Shown piece after piece: positions 10,322-20,150 of a DNA stretch of 64,000 nt. The notes below the pieces were generated by a model. It had not been told where the DNA came from and ran no database searches. It worked only from the letters and a program-made list of their open reading frames with translations. The position numbers were made by a program, and so were the translations under genes. How positions within the stretch are numbered: position 1 is the first letter of the stretch; every line of letters begins with the position of its first letter. Source of the DNA: Panicum virgatum (taxonomy: Eukaryota; Streptophyta; Magnoliopsida; Poales; Poaceae); assembly GCF_016808335.1 (NCBI RefSeq), contig NC_053153.1, forward strand, positions 17,681,033 through 17,745,032. Reading direction: 5' to 3'.

Positions 10322-12406
10322 CACTACGGGAAACGGCCTGATTGCCGTGTGCCAAAGCCTTTGCCGTGTGCCATATGTCGGGCACACGGCAAACGCCTTT
10401 TTTGCCGTGTGTCGAAGGTGCAGCGCATGGCAAAGAGTTGGGCACACGGCAAAGCCTAGCTTTGCCGTGTGCCGGGACGACTGACACACGGCAAACAAAA
10501 GACACACGGCAAAGGTTACATTTTTGCCGTGTGCTACATCAAAAACACACGGCAAAGTGTTGGCACACGGCAAAACATTCTCCAAAAATCTTGATTCTGC
10601 CATTGCAACTTTTATGGATAACTTGATATTTTATGTGGGACTCTAAATTATATTTTGGTAGTTTTTCTTGATCTTTTGCTATATTTAACTTTTTTATTTA
10701 AAGAAATGAAATTTCATAGAATAAGTGAAGTTTGAAATGCAATACTTTTACATGGAGTAATAATGAAACAAAAAAATTATATTCACATCATGAGATCCCA
10801 TGTGAGACCATATCCAAAAAATGAATGGAAAATTTGAAGTTCTTGATCATGAACCATGCCCTCGAGCATGTGGCCCGACAGTTTTAAATTTCTATAAAAA
10901 GCAAATGAAGTCTGAAAAATGTGAAATTTGTAATGATATCATGATTTCATACGTGGACGCCATGGTAAAAATTTGAAAAAGTTTCGCACAAGTTATCACC
11001 TGTTCTCCTTATAAATCGAAGCACCTCCATAAAGGATCTATATAGTTGAATATGAGGCGTTGAGATTTGAAGCGAAAGTGGCGGTCAATTTGGCTGTTGA
11101 CTTGGAAACTTTTTATGCATGTAATACATATCTTACATTCATCCATGCCAAAGTTTGGCTATTTTTCGATTTTCTTTGATAATTTTAATTTTTTTTGCAA
11201 TTAAACAATATCATGGGAAATACATTGAACTTTAGCTAATTTTGCATAAAATAATGATTTTTTCCAATCTAATAATGAAATAGAAAATGTTGAGTTAGAT
11301 TTTCAAGATATTTAAAGTGTATTCAGTAAATTTTAGTTTAACTCGAGATGGTTTAGTTAAAAATGACAGCATAAAATAACGAATCTTTGCCGTGCGCCAG
11401 ACCCTAGGGCACACGGGAAAGTCTTTGCTGTGTGTTTAATGTGGGGCACACGGCAAACTTATCCGGCCCAACAAACACCCCAGCCCGGCCCAACACACAC
11501 GCCCCTCTCCCACCATAAAACCCTACCCCTCGACCTCCCACTCCTGCCGCCGCCCTCCCCCACCCTCCCTCCTCTCCTCCTCTCCTCTCCGCCGCCGCCA
11601 CCGCCACCCCTCCCTCCTCTCCGCCGGCGCCACCGCCCCGACTGCTCTGGTCGGATCCAGATCCGGCGTGCACGGAGTGGCTGCTCTGGCCTTCGGCGCG
11701 CAGCCCCCTCCCTCTCCTCTCCCGCCGCGGACAAAGCGCCGGATCTGGATGGGCGCCGCGGACAGGACTGGCGCCCAGCCGGCCTCCTCCAGCCGGCTCG
11801 CCGTGAGGCGCCTCCCTCTCCTCTCCCGGCGCGATGGCGGCGGCCTCTGGTCCTCCTTCTCCGGTGACGGTGGCGGCTTCCCCTGCTCCTCCTCCTCCTC
11901 CTCCGGCGCGCGGCCCCCTACCTCTCCTCTCCCACTGCCGGATCCACGGCCCAGGACCCTCCTTCCTCGGCGGGAGGCCGCACCAGGGGACGGCGACGGT
12001 GACGACCTCTTCCTCCGGTGCTCAACATCGACGGTGGAGGGGGAGATGGCTCCAGCGGCGGGCGGCGACTTCCGGTGCTGGCGGCCTGGTGGCATGCGGT
12101 GGCAGGCAGGGCAGCAGCGGGCAGTTGGTGGTGGCGTCCCTAGCGGCGTGGTGGTGGCAGCGGCGGGGGTGGGGCAGTGGCGGCGGGGCGGGGCGGATTT
12201 TTTTATTTCTGGTCCATTTTTTTGCCGAGTATCAAAAGTGCACACAGCAAAGCCTTTGCCGTGTGCCCGACAAGTTGCACACGGCAAAGGTCGTCTTTGC
12301 CGATGCCTGTTCGCCGTGTGCAACACACGGCAAAGGTTTTGCCGTGTGTATTTGAGCCTTTGCCGTGTGCTTCCGGCACACGGCAAACACACTGGTTCCC
12401 GTAGTG
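10322..12406. mobile_element. Non-autonomous CACTA transposon (2085 bp)
   Basis: The termini are CACTACGGGAAAC and GTTCCCGTAGTG, an inverted pair, flanked by a perfect 3-bp target duplication AAT (10,319-10,321 and 12,407-12,409). Both ends carry dense subterminal repeats of TTTGCCGTGTGCC/GGCACACGGCAAA (10,340-10,575, 11,385-11,460 and 12,225-12,390), the presumed transposase-binding sites. The interior has an AT-rich half (10,580-11,380) and a GC-rich half (11,460-12,210). No transposase is encoded, so movement would need a partner in trans. It lies in the intron after the RRP42-like exon. Confidence 0.93.
11460..12210 (+). other. GC-rich, gene-5'-end-like cargo of the CACTA element
   Basis: This CT/GC-rich block (CCACCATAAAACC, then CTCCTCTCCTC and CGCCGCC runs) resembles a cereal 5' UTR plus first exon. 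Long frames are open on both strands (for example 258 codons plus, 289 codons minus), which is expected of GC-rich DNA without stops and is not evidence of coding. The proteins are Pro/Arg/Gly-rich with no domain. It may be captured promoter and exon sequence of unknown origin. Confidence 0.35.
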
Positions 12407-12409
12407 AAT

Positions 12410-12766
12410 GTATTGATGGAAAAGTATTATCAGTTTTCTCATAGACAATTGTTATAGCGTCAGACTTGAAATCACCGTCCGATGCTTATGAGAGGGTATC
12501 CCCACCAAGGACAACCAGCCACACTCCTCCCTTTGAAGTGTGAGCACCCAGCATTCTCACACTCCTTTTTGCTCCTTGACAAGCATCTGCTTCACCAGAG
12601 GAAGAGGATGATATTGTAGATCCTCTGCTAGTGTTTTTGCATCCACTCTGTGGACTATGGCTTAGTTTGTCTAATATGTTGAAAGCTGTTGGCGGTGTGC
12701 CTGCTGATGTGTGCACGTGGCAGCAGGGCTGCGTGGAGCTTTGCCCTTGCTGCGTTGTGTTTGCTC
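12410..12766. other. Intergenic, nothing recognised
   Basis: Mixed-composition sequence between two transposons. It may be the continuation of the region hit by the CACTA element, but it contains no further recognisable RRP42 exon. Confidence 0.5.
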
Positions 12767-12774
12767 CCTCTACC

Positions 12775-12923
12775 CAGGGGCGGAGCCAGGAATTTATTTT
12801 TTTCATTATTAGGGGTGCCAACCATACTAATTTATATAAAATTTTAATCAAAATTCAAATTTTCAATGTAAATTTAGGAGCCATAGGGGGGCCAGGCCCC
12901 TGCCCCCCCTGTCTACGCCCCTG
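12775..12923. mobile_element. hAT-type MITE (149 bp) with 8-bp target duplication
   Basis: The ends are CAGGGGCGGAGCCAGG and CCCTGTCTACGCCCCTG, an inverted CAGGGGCG terminus. The perfect 8-bp direct repeat CCTCTACC lies on both sides (12,767-12,774 and 12,924-12,931), which fits the hAT superfamily. The interior is AT-rich and non-coding. The perfect target duplication suggests a fairly recent insertion. Confidence 0.92.
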
Positions 12924-12931
12924 CCTCTACC

Positions 12932-13894
12932 TGCTGTGTGTCAAATGGTACCGTTGAAGAACCTGTCTGTGGATGTATGATTTACTAACCATTTCTGCTT
13001 TACTACCATTTTTGCTTGCACGTATGGATGTGTGGTATCTTTTTGATATATTTAATGGCTTACACTGGTGATGCTTCCAACAATGGGGATTTGGACTTTG
13101 CCCCTTGACGTCATATCTGGGAGAGAGATGTTTCTGCATCTATGTAGTCCAGCTGCTGACCAATTCATTGTTGACAGATTGTAGTAGGCTAGCTAAGAAC
13201 AGACCATCTTCAATGGAATCCGATACTTATCTACTAGTACAGTCATGTGGGCTGTATCTTTTAACTTTGTTAAGTTCCTTAAGATGGTGTGGATGTAATT
13301 TTCTAATTTATTTGGTTACTCATTGTTGACAGCTATTTTGTTTGCTATTTATTTGTGACGTGTGGTGGACCAACCTGATATGTATATTTGTTTTGTTGAG
13401 CCACGCTGGCTTGTACTGTTGGTGGCAGAATGACAGCTCACGGGCTGCGAGGTCATCCATTGCTCTGCTCACGCATATGCCAATCCATTGTACTGTTGTT
13501 TTGACAAACCACGCGCTGTGCTCTTTTAGTAAAAATGGATTGGCCCATGGGCATATATAGGATTAGGGCTAGACTAGGATGATATTATTTAAAGGATGAG
13601 ATTGGATACAATAAAACTAATTATTTGAAGAACTGGATAAGAATAGGGCCAACTATTTAATTAGCTAGGGCTAGATCAGGGTTGGGGCAGGATTATGGCC
13701 CATTCCCAGGGCTACCTACTAGTATCGTGGCAACCAACGAGAGCTATTGCATTGCTCAAGAGTCAGCAGACTGGCTTGCACTGGCCATGTACTATTCTTA
13801 GCACTGACCTTAGTAGGCTGAGCGCAGCCCAACTCAGACTCACGCCCACTCCCCCGGTAGACTACAGGGTCCTGACACCCGTCCAGGTACTCCG
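12932..13894. other. Intergenic, nothing firm
   Basis: No gene recognised. CCAATCCATT (near 13,480) and AATGGATTGG (near 13,536) form an inverted pair 50 bp apart. Positions 13,560-13,700 hold GGATTAGGGCTAGA-type repeats that resemble subterminal repeats of an unidentified hAT-like MITE. Confidence 0.4.
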
Positions 13895-14169
13895 GCTGAT
13901 TTGGCTGATCAGACGTTAAGCCAGCACTGTTTCATGAAATAAATAATGCGTGGTTTTGATGTGCTGTCTACTAGCGATTTGTTTGGTCCCTGGCGCGGTG
14001 GCGCCCGGTTGCTTTTGGTTCCCGCGATGGTTCACACACACTGACACGCGTATGCTAGTGGCACTACAAGGACAGCACATTCACACGCATGGGATTTTCA
14101 GTTTTTAACAAATTAAAAGTTGAGAAAATTATTGTACAAGTTTACTTGAGTTGATGAGAGGATTTCAAT

Positions 14170-14725
14170 CACTACTACAGAATAAGTCTTTGTTTCAAGT
14201 CATTTGTCCCGACTGCTTTTAGGTCCAAAACAAAAGGTGGCTTTTGTCCCGGGTCCAACGGCTAGCCGGGCCAGCGGGGGACATAGGACTTTTGTCCCGG
14301 TTGGAGGCACCAACCGGGACAAAAGAGCTCCATCCGGGATAAAAGGCCCAACCCTTTTGTTCTGGTTGGTAACACCAACCCGGACTAAAGGGTGACCCTT
14401 TTATCCCCGTTGGTGTTACCAACCCGGACAAAAGGCCTCTCCACATGATAGTTTAAAAGAAAGTTACTCTTTACTGAGTCATTTGTACTATTTAGGTCTT
14501 TACTGAGTCATATGTACTATTTAGGTGAGTTGGTAAGAAAACCATGCGCTAGGCAATAGGTCTTAGGTTCGAATCCCGCGGGATGCAAAAAAAATTTAGC
14601 ATGAGGGATATTTAGTCCCGGTTCTACCACCCGGGACAAAAGCCTCCCGGCAGCCGAATCCCGATTCCAAAACCGGGACAACTGGCCATTTGGAACCGGG
14701 ACAAATGGGCCGATCTGTAGTAGTG
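14170..14725. mobile_element. Small CACTA element (556 bp)
   Basis: It begins CACTACTACAGA and ends TCTGTAGTAGTG, with AAT target duplications on both sides (14,167-14,169 and 14,726-14,728). Subterminal repeats are of the GTCCCGGTTGG/CCAACCGGGAC type (14,206-14,430 and 14,615-14,710), a family well known in grasses. No transposase is encoded. An exact B-box motif, GGTTCGAATCC (14,566-14,576), lies inside in a tRNA-like context, possibly a captured SINE. Confidence 0.9.
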
Positions 14726-14913
14726 AATGTAGATCCAACACATGCTTATTATACACACATACTATTATCTTCCCGGGACAAAAGCCTCCCGGCAGCCGAA
14801 TCCCGGTTCCAAAATCGGGACAACTGGCCATTTGGAACCAGGACAAATGGGCCGGTCTGTAGTAGTGAAAGCAGATCCAATACATGCTTATTATACACGC
14901 ATACTAATATCTC
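14630..14913 (+). repeat. 142-bp tandem duplication across a transposon border
   Basis: Two units, 14,630-14,771 and 14,772-14,913. Each contains CCCGGGACAAAAGCCTCCCG, the CACTA right end CTGTAGTAGTGAA and flanking host sequence (AGATCCAA.ACATGCTTATTA). The duplication therefore joins the end of the CACTA element to its neighbour DNA and must postdate the insertion. Confidence 0.9.
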
Positions 14914-14918
14914 CAGAC

Positions 14919-15105
14919 GCTGCCCTTATTAGGTTAATCTCAATGAAAGTGTCATGGAAGTGTAATAAATATTAAATTTACTGATATGGCACAAGAGAGA
15001 GAAGTGAGAGTATCATAAGATATGAGAGAAGTATCATCCTCATGACACTCCTCTGGCTCGGTTAACTAGTTCATAGTCTTGGTCCCCACTGAAACCGGCC
15101 TTAGC
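14919..15105. mobile_element. Probable MITE (TCTCAATGAAAGTGTCATGG type)
   Basis: The left end carries CCTTATTAGGTTAATCTCAA and the right end CCCACTGAAACCGGCCTTAG, an imperfect inverted pair typical of a common grass MITE with CTAAGGCC-type termini. The copy is diverged, and borders and target duplication are uncertain. A related end (CCCATTGAGATTGCCCTTAG) occurs at 47,257-47,276. Confidence 0.45.
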
Positions 15106-16080
15106 TTCGTTATTAATGTAAGCAAGCAGCAGTGCGCTATTGCATTTGTTGTTACTGCTTAACGCAACGCGTGCTAGAGTTTTGTGGTCGGTTGGAATGG
15201 GGGTTCCTATGTGTCGTCCGGAAGATAGTTAATCGACTTGTCGCACAGTCCAGATCGGCTCACCTGCCCGCACGGCCCAGCCCAACTCAGTCTTCTTGCG
15301 CTTGTATCGAGAACAACAGAACGATGAGAGAGGGGAGAGAAGGCATTGCAACGGTAAAGCGGCAGCCAACAAACAGTGATGGTATTGTCATCAAGCACGG
15401 AAGCTAGACTAGTCTAGTACTTTGTCCTTTTACTTAACTTTTTTAATGGATTCAACAATATTGTCAAGCCGATTCAACATTTTAGATAAAATAATTTGAC
15501 ACTTTGGAAAAATTAATTCAACATTTTTTAGAAAAATATTGAAACAGTATGTTGCAAATGTTATAATTATATATTAAATTGTTGAACTAGTATATTAAAA
15601 TGTTAAACTGTTCGATTAAAAAAATAAAAATAGCATATTGGATCTCATTTTATTGGATTAATTTCAACGGATACTATGGTTCAAATGGATGTTTAATTAG
15701 ATCTATGGTTGAAAAGAAAACGTCGATTGAAGTTTGGGAATCTGTTAAACTTCCCATCCTCTCTCTCTTTGGATTGTGACACGTGGATATTCATTGCCCC
15801 CTGCTCCAAGCGCATGCTGCTGTGTGCAGGTATATGCCTGGCGCCCACGTGCAGCGCTATCTCGGATGTAATTATAACCGTAGCACGAATCTCTAATACT
15901 GGAAGATATATGGACTACAAATCTAGTGGAAGATGGATAGGATTTTCGAGCGGGAATTGCCGGTGTGTCGCACGGCTCATCAAGCCACCACGGCCCGCTA
16001 GAGGCCCAGAGCGGCGCAGCGCACTGCGCCATGGCCCAATCACACACGCAAGCGTCATCACTCGTTCACTCTTGTATTTA
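15106..16080. other. Intergenic insertion sequence, nothing recognised
   Basis: This stretch has no counterpart in segmental copy 1. It is AT-rich at 15,430-15,720 and mixed elsewhere. Open frames are short and without recognisable domains. Confidence 0.5.
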
Positions 16081-17035
16081 TCTATATATCCTATATAAAT
16101 AACACACACTAATTATTTTTTCTCTTCATGCAAAGTGTCCACATCATTCTCCACTAAGTATCCCGGCCCACTAACTTTTAACTATCTTATTAATTACAAA
16201 AAATATTCATGTCATCTCTACAATATGCAATACTTTTAATCTTTAATTAACTAAAGTATAGATAGCACCCACTAACTATTTCTCTCTTCATACAAAGTGT
16301 CCACCTCATTCTCCGCTAAGTGTCCCACCACCTTTCAACTACCTTATTAATTACAAAAAATATTCATGTCATCTCTACAATATGCAATACTTTTAATCTT
16401 TAATTAAATAAAGTAAAATCATATACATATGTTATTTTTTCATCACCTATTCTTCTATAATGTGATCAAATATTCTATTAGTGTTTTTCTTTTATCTTAT
16501 CGATTTATACGAGATTCAATAAACAAGAAAATGTCCATATGACCTCTACTATGTGCAATACTTTTAATCTTTAATCTATTAACGTAAAGTCATATACATA
16601 CTCTATTTTTGCAATACTTTTAATGTTTAATCTATTAACGTAAAGACTTATATACATACTCTATTTCTTTGAGCACCTATTCTTTTATAATGTGATCAAA
16701 TATTCTATTGATGTTACTTCTATTAGTTTATCGATTTCTACCAGATCCTGATAAAAAATAACATGCAAGTAAAATTCATATCATCTATATAGCCTATATA
16801 GATGACACCCACTAAAGTCATTAACTCTATTTCTCTTAACATGCAAGTTATCCGCATCATATAGGAACCCATTATATCAAATGCCACATCAACGTCCACT
16901 AGGGCCATCTATTTATGTTTTCCATCGATTTTTTTTGTGAATGTTGCCATGCAATCATCTTAATTTTTCTACTTTCAAATTTCACGTTAAAATTTTATTT
17001 AAGAAATCCCGCAGCAACGCGCGGGTATCACCTAG
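16081..17035 (+). mobile_element. Non-autonomous Helitron (955 bp)
   Basis: It starts TCTATATATCCTATATAAAT after host A and ends with the hairpin CCCGC-AGCAAC-GCGGG, then TATCAC and CTAG (17,032-17,035) followed by host T. Inside is a tandem duplication of about 155 bp (CAAAGTGTCCAC...CAATACTTTTAATCTTTAA near 16,130-16,260 and 16,290-16,415) with further partial copies downstream. It has no coding capacity. Confidence 0.8.
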
Positions 17036-17084
17036 TTATATAAATAGATGCCTCCCGGTGTCAGGTGTTAACTAGACCTGCAAA

Positions 17085-17230
17085 TATACTATATTTCAGA
17101 CAGATGTAAGCTCAGTTTTGCTTGGGATAAGTAGCGTCAGGAACCATGCATGTCCCAGCGAACTCGATCCGCGTCCGGGTACCCCCGTTGGCTGATCACA
17201 AGCGAATGAAACCAGCGCTTTTGTTTCTTC
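17085..17230 (+). repeat. Dispersed module copy D
   Basis: Counterpart of module C in the second segmental copy: GCTCAGTTTTGCTTGGGATA and then AGTAGCGTCAGGAACCATGC. The initiator-like ATG of the other copies is ATA here (17,127). Confidence 0.55.
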
Positions 17231-17380
17231 AGATTCGCGTCCGCGTACGCATGGCTGCTGCTGTTGTGTATTATTTGAACTAACTGCACTGCAGTGAGAG
17301 GTTTAAACAACTTTAACCTCGTTAGGGGGATGTCTCCCTGTTGGACACCACCTAGCTCCGCCACTGTTCACACGCATGGG

Positions 17381-17642
17381 TGTTTTGGTTTCTGGGTTGT
17401 TTGGCTTCATGTTGTGGTACTGTATCTGGTCTTTTAGGCCATCTTTACGCTGTCTGTTGGGGGCTTCGACCTGGGAATCCTGGGTCACACTTCTTTTCGA
17501 GTTCTAGGCTGAATCAGACTAGCTGCTCGTCCCCCCCCCCCCCCCTCCCCTTTTCCTGGTTCTGTGTTGTGCTTGACTCCTCTGTACTTTCGGAATTTCC
17601 ATTCTTTAATGGTAATGAAGTGGATCCTCGTGTCAAAAAAAA
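17381..17642 (+). mobile_element. 5'-truncated LINE tail
   Basis: This insert is absent from segmental copy 1. Its 3' part reads TTTCCATTCTTTAATGGTAA, GAAGTGGATCC, CGTGTC and then a poly(A) run, which matches the 3' UTR style of plant L1 LINEs. It also has a run of 15 C (17,531-17,545). The target duplication is not clear, partly because A-rich host sequence follows. Confidence 0.6.
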
Positions 17643-18030
17643 GTCTAAGAAAAAAAAGACCATCAGTTAGGGGCTCGATACTAGATGGGCATGTTTCACC
17701 ATAAGAAATCTTATCAGTTGAGGTACCACCAGTTTTGTAGATGGTGGTTTTCTTATTGAGTAAACCCAAGCCACATATGATTTCCATTTTCGTTAGCGTG
17801 TTTTTTTAGTAAATTTCCACCTACATATCATGTCACTTTATCTCCCACATTTATTTCTTCCTAATAACATGCATTTATACTCATTAGTGGCCTTCTCCCA
17901 ATGTATCTCTTTATATACTACCACAAGCCTACGACTATGACCTTGTGAATATCTAGTAGTCCACATTGTTACCTCCACATTTCCTCCCGCATGTCCACAT
18001 TTCACACAGTTCTACTGCTACGTGAGTATG

Positions 18031-18033
<3 letters not shown>

Positions 18034-18122
<89 letters not shown>
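18034..18122. repeat. (AT)n microsatellite, 89 bp
   Basis: About 44 uninterrupted AT repeats. The matching position in segmental copy 1 (near 5066) has only about 4 repeats between the same flanks (TATGGTG and GGATGGACAGAACCACC, allowing for one base). The tract therefore expanded after the duplication. Confidence 0.95.
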
Positions 18123-18124
<2 letters not shown>

Positions 18125-18455
18125 TGGACAGAACCACCACAACAGAAAGGATATGCATGTAGAGTTCCAAGTTACCAATCAGCTAGGCATTAGAGATTCA
18201 GTTCAATGCAGGGTGTGAACAGCTAGAATTGGGCGGGACTGGGAAAATGAAATGATGGGTCAGATGGAGTGCTAGGGCCACGCTTGGATGAAGGGTCACA
18301 ATCGTGCTTCCATCCACAAATACTGGATTTTGAGTTGCTTTTATTGATCATCCGTTGAGTGGTTGTGCTGTCCAGCACACCAGCCGTTTCACCCATTTCC
18401 GATCCAGCAGCAATGTTGTTTCATGTAGGAAATTGCGCTCACGTTATGGTTGTGT

Positions 18456-20112
18456 TGTTGAAAGCATCTAGGCCCCTAATTCGAGTTTTGATAATTAATG
18501 ACAACGGTTTTTGGATTAATGATTTCATTTGAGATAATGAGCATAGCTAGGTTGATCCACGGATGAAAGAGATTTGATTGTGATCGTATGGAGTTTTGGA
18601 GATTATGTGCAAAGCTTGGGCTCAAGACAAAGTTATCAAATAGGGCTTTTGCAATTTTACCAGTCATAAGGTGTTTAGTGGATGAAAAATGACCGAATTT
18701 GTTGGATAGATAGCCATACTATCAAGAGGGGTCATGTACTCGTGTTTGACGGGTCTTTAGTGCCATTTTGCTCAAAATATCTAGATGCATGCATGAGGTC
18801 TAACGACGTTTTGAAAAGTTAGAAAAAGATCTAAAGTTTGAGAGCTGACTGCCTAAGGGCGGACAGTCCGCACCTGGGGTGCGGACGATCCGCGCCTGTA
18901 CCAGAGAGCCTGTTGAACTCATGTGGGAATTTGAGTTGGATGGCGGACAGTCCGGCCCAAGTGGGCGGACGGCCCGCCACTCTAACTCAAGAATGTACCA
19001 GAGAGGATGTTTCTCTTGTTGGGATAATGATCTGTGCGGCGGACGGTCCGCCCCTGGGGCGCGGACGGTCCGCCGGCTATTTAACAAATTGTACCAGAGA
19101 CGTTTTGGTCTCTGTTGGTTTTCAAGGTTGAACGGCGGACGGTCCGCCCCTGGGGCGCGAACGGTCCGCCAGTCATTTTCAAAAGTGACTAGAGACGATG
19201 TTTGTCTCTGGTGGTGTGGAACTTTTAATCGCGGACGGTCCGCCAAGGCTCCAACGGCTAGTTCTGACACACAATGATTGCACTCTGACTCACTGGTTTA
19301 TAATGGCGGACAGTCCGGTTTTTGAACCGTGGACGGTCCGCGTTTTCGCAGAAAATAGTGTAACGGCTAGTTTTTTAGGGGATGGCTATTTATACCCAAT
19401 GCCCGGCCATTGGGTGACTCTCTTGGCCATTTGGATCACTTTATTGACACTATAGAGCTGAGCCACCCCTCTCACACACACACTTGCTTAGAGATTGCAT
19501 TCTTGAGAGTGTGAGAGCATCCTAGTGCATTGCATCAAGAGTTTGAGTTTTGTGGCACTAGGGAAACTTCAAGCAAGCGTCTTCGACTTGTTACTCTTGG
19601 GAGTTGCCGCTCTCTAGACGGCTTGAAGAAGAGGATTTCGTGGAGCTCCTCCAAGGAGATTGTTGAGGAGCCCCAAATTCGGTTGTGAGAGGTCTTGTGC
19701 TCACCTCACTAGAGTGGTGAAGAGCAACTCTAGTATAATCGAGGTGTGGAGCGGTTCCTTGATTCAAGCCGGCTCAAGATCAAGAAGTTCTTGATAGAGG
19801 AGCAGTTGATTCTTGGAATCCACCTCAACGTGGATTAGGGGTGACCGGCAAGTCATCGACACCACGGGATAAATTCTTGTGTCAAGCTTGGTTATTTCTT
19901 TGCTCATTTCAATTCTTGTATTTACATTTGAATAATTTACTTTACTAGAGATTGAATTGTATTTTGTCACCCTAGGTTGCAAACCCAAACTAGAGATAGT
20001 ATAGCATGACATAGGGCTTTTCTTTGTTACTAATTAAATTTATCTAGTATTTGTGGTTTTAGTTTTTAAACCGCTTATTCACCCCTCTCTAGTCGGTGTT
20101 CTTGATCCTATA
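18456..20112 (+). mobile_element. 1.66 kb insertion, LTR-like, with GTTGTGT flanks
   Basis: Absent from segmental copy 1 (between about 5380 and 5390). It starts TGTTGAAAGCATCTAGGCCC, ends GATCCTATA and is flanked by GTTGTGT on both sides (18,449-18,455 and 20,113-20,119). The composition resembles a long grass LTR (TATTTATACCC near 19,388), but the ends are not TG...CA. It could be a solo LTR with a degraded end or another element class. It contains the palindrome array at 18,859-19,345. No coding sequence is recognised. Confidence 0.55.
18859..19345. repeat. Tandem modules of GCGGACGGTCCGC palindromes
   Basis: About eleven copies of the near-palindrome GCGGACNGTCCGC, mostly paired as GCGGACGGTCCGC-CCCTGGGGC-GCGGAC..., recur in modules of about 95 bp. 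TACCAGAGA/GACTAGAGAC spacers separate them (modules begin near 18,859, 18,943, 19,039, 19,134 and 19,229, with a degenerate pair at 19,305-19,340). Both strands stay open and encode the same kind of repetitive Arg/Gly/Ala/Pro peptide, a by-product of the palindromes. Confidence 0.8.
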
Positions 20113-20150
20113 GTTGTGTACTAGCAAAAGGTTGATGTTATATTTGATAT

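Larger units (their letters stand above)
13895..20150 (+). repeat. Segmental duplication, copy 2
   Basis: Counterpart of 1610-5430, collinear with it but enlarged by private insertions: CACTA at 14,170-14,725 plus a 142-bp tandem duplication, a MITE near 14,919-15,105, a Helitron at 16,081-17,035, a LINE tail at 17,381-17,642, an (AT)n expansion at 18,034-18,122 and a 1.66 kb insertion at 18,456-20,112. No intact gene is present. Confidence 0.85.

Noticed and set aside
11430..12444. Long overlapping open frames on both strands (258 and 289 codons)
   Set aside because: They coincide with GC-rich, stop-poor CACTA cargo, encode Pro/Arg/Gly-rich low-complexity sequence and run into subterminal repeats. 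No domain is recognisable.
14520..14590. Candidate tRNA gene with exact B box GGTTCGAATCC
   Set aside because: No acceptor-stem pairing was found, and it lies inside a CACTA element. Treated as a captured SINE remnant.
17991..18218. Open frame containing an (IY)n peptide
   Set aside because: A direct translation of the AT microsatellite with no conserved flanking protein.
18800..19277. Possible CRISPR-like array or repeat protein gene
   Set aside because: The repeats are palindromic modules with similar, not unique, spacers in a plant LTR-like element, and both strands are open for the same reason.
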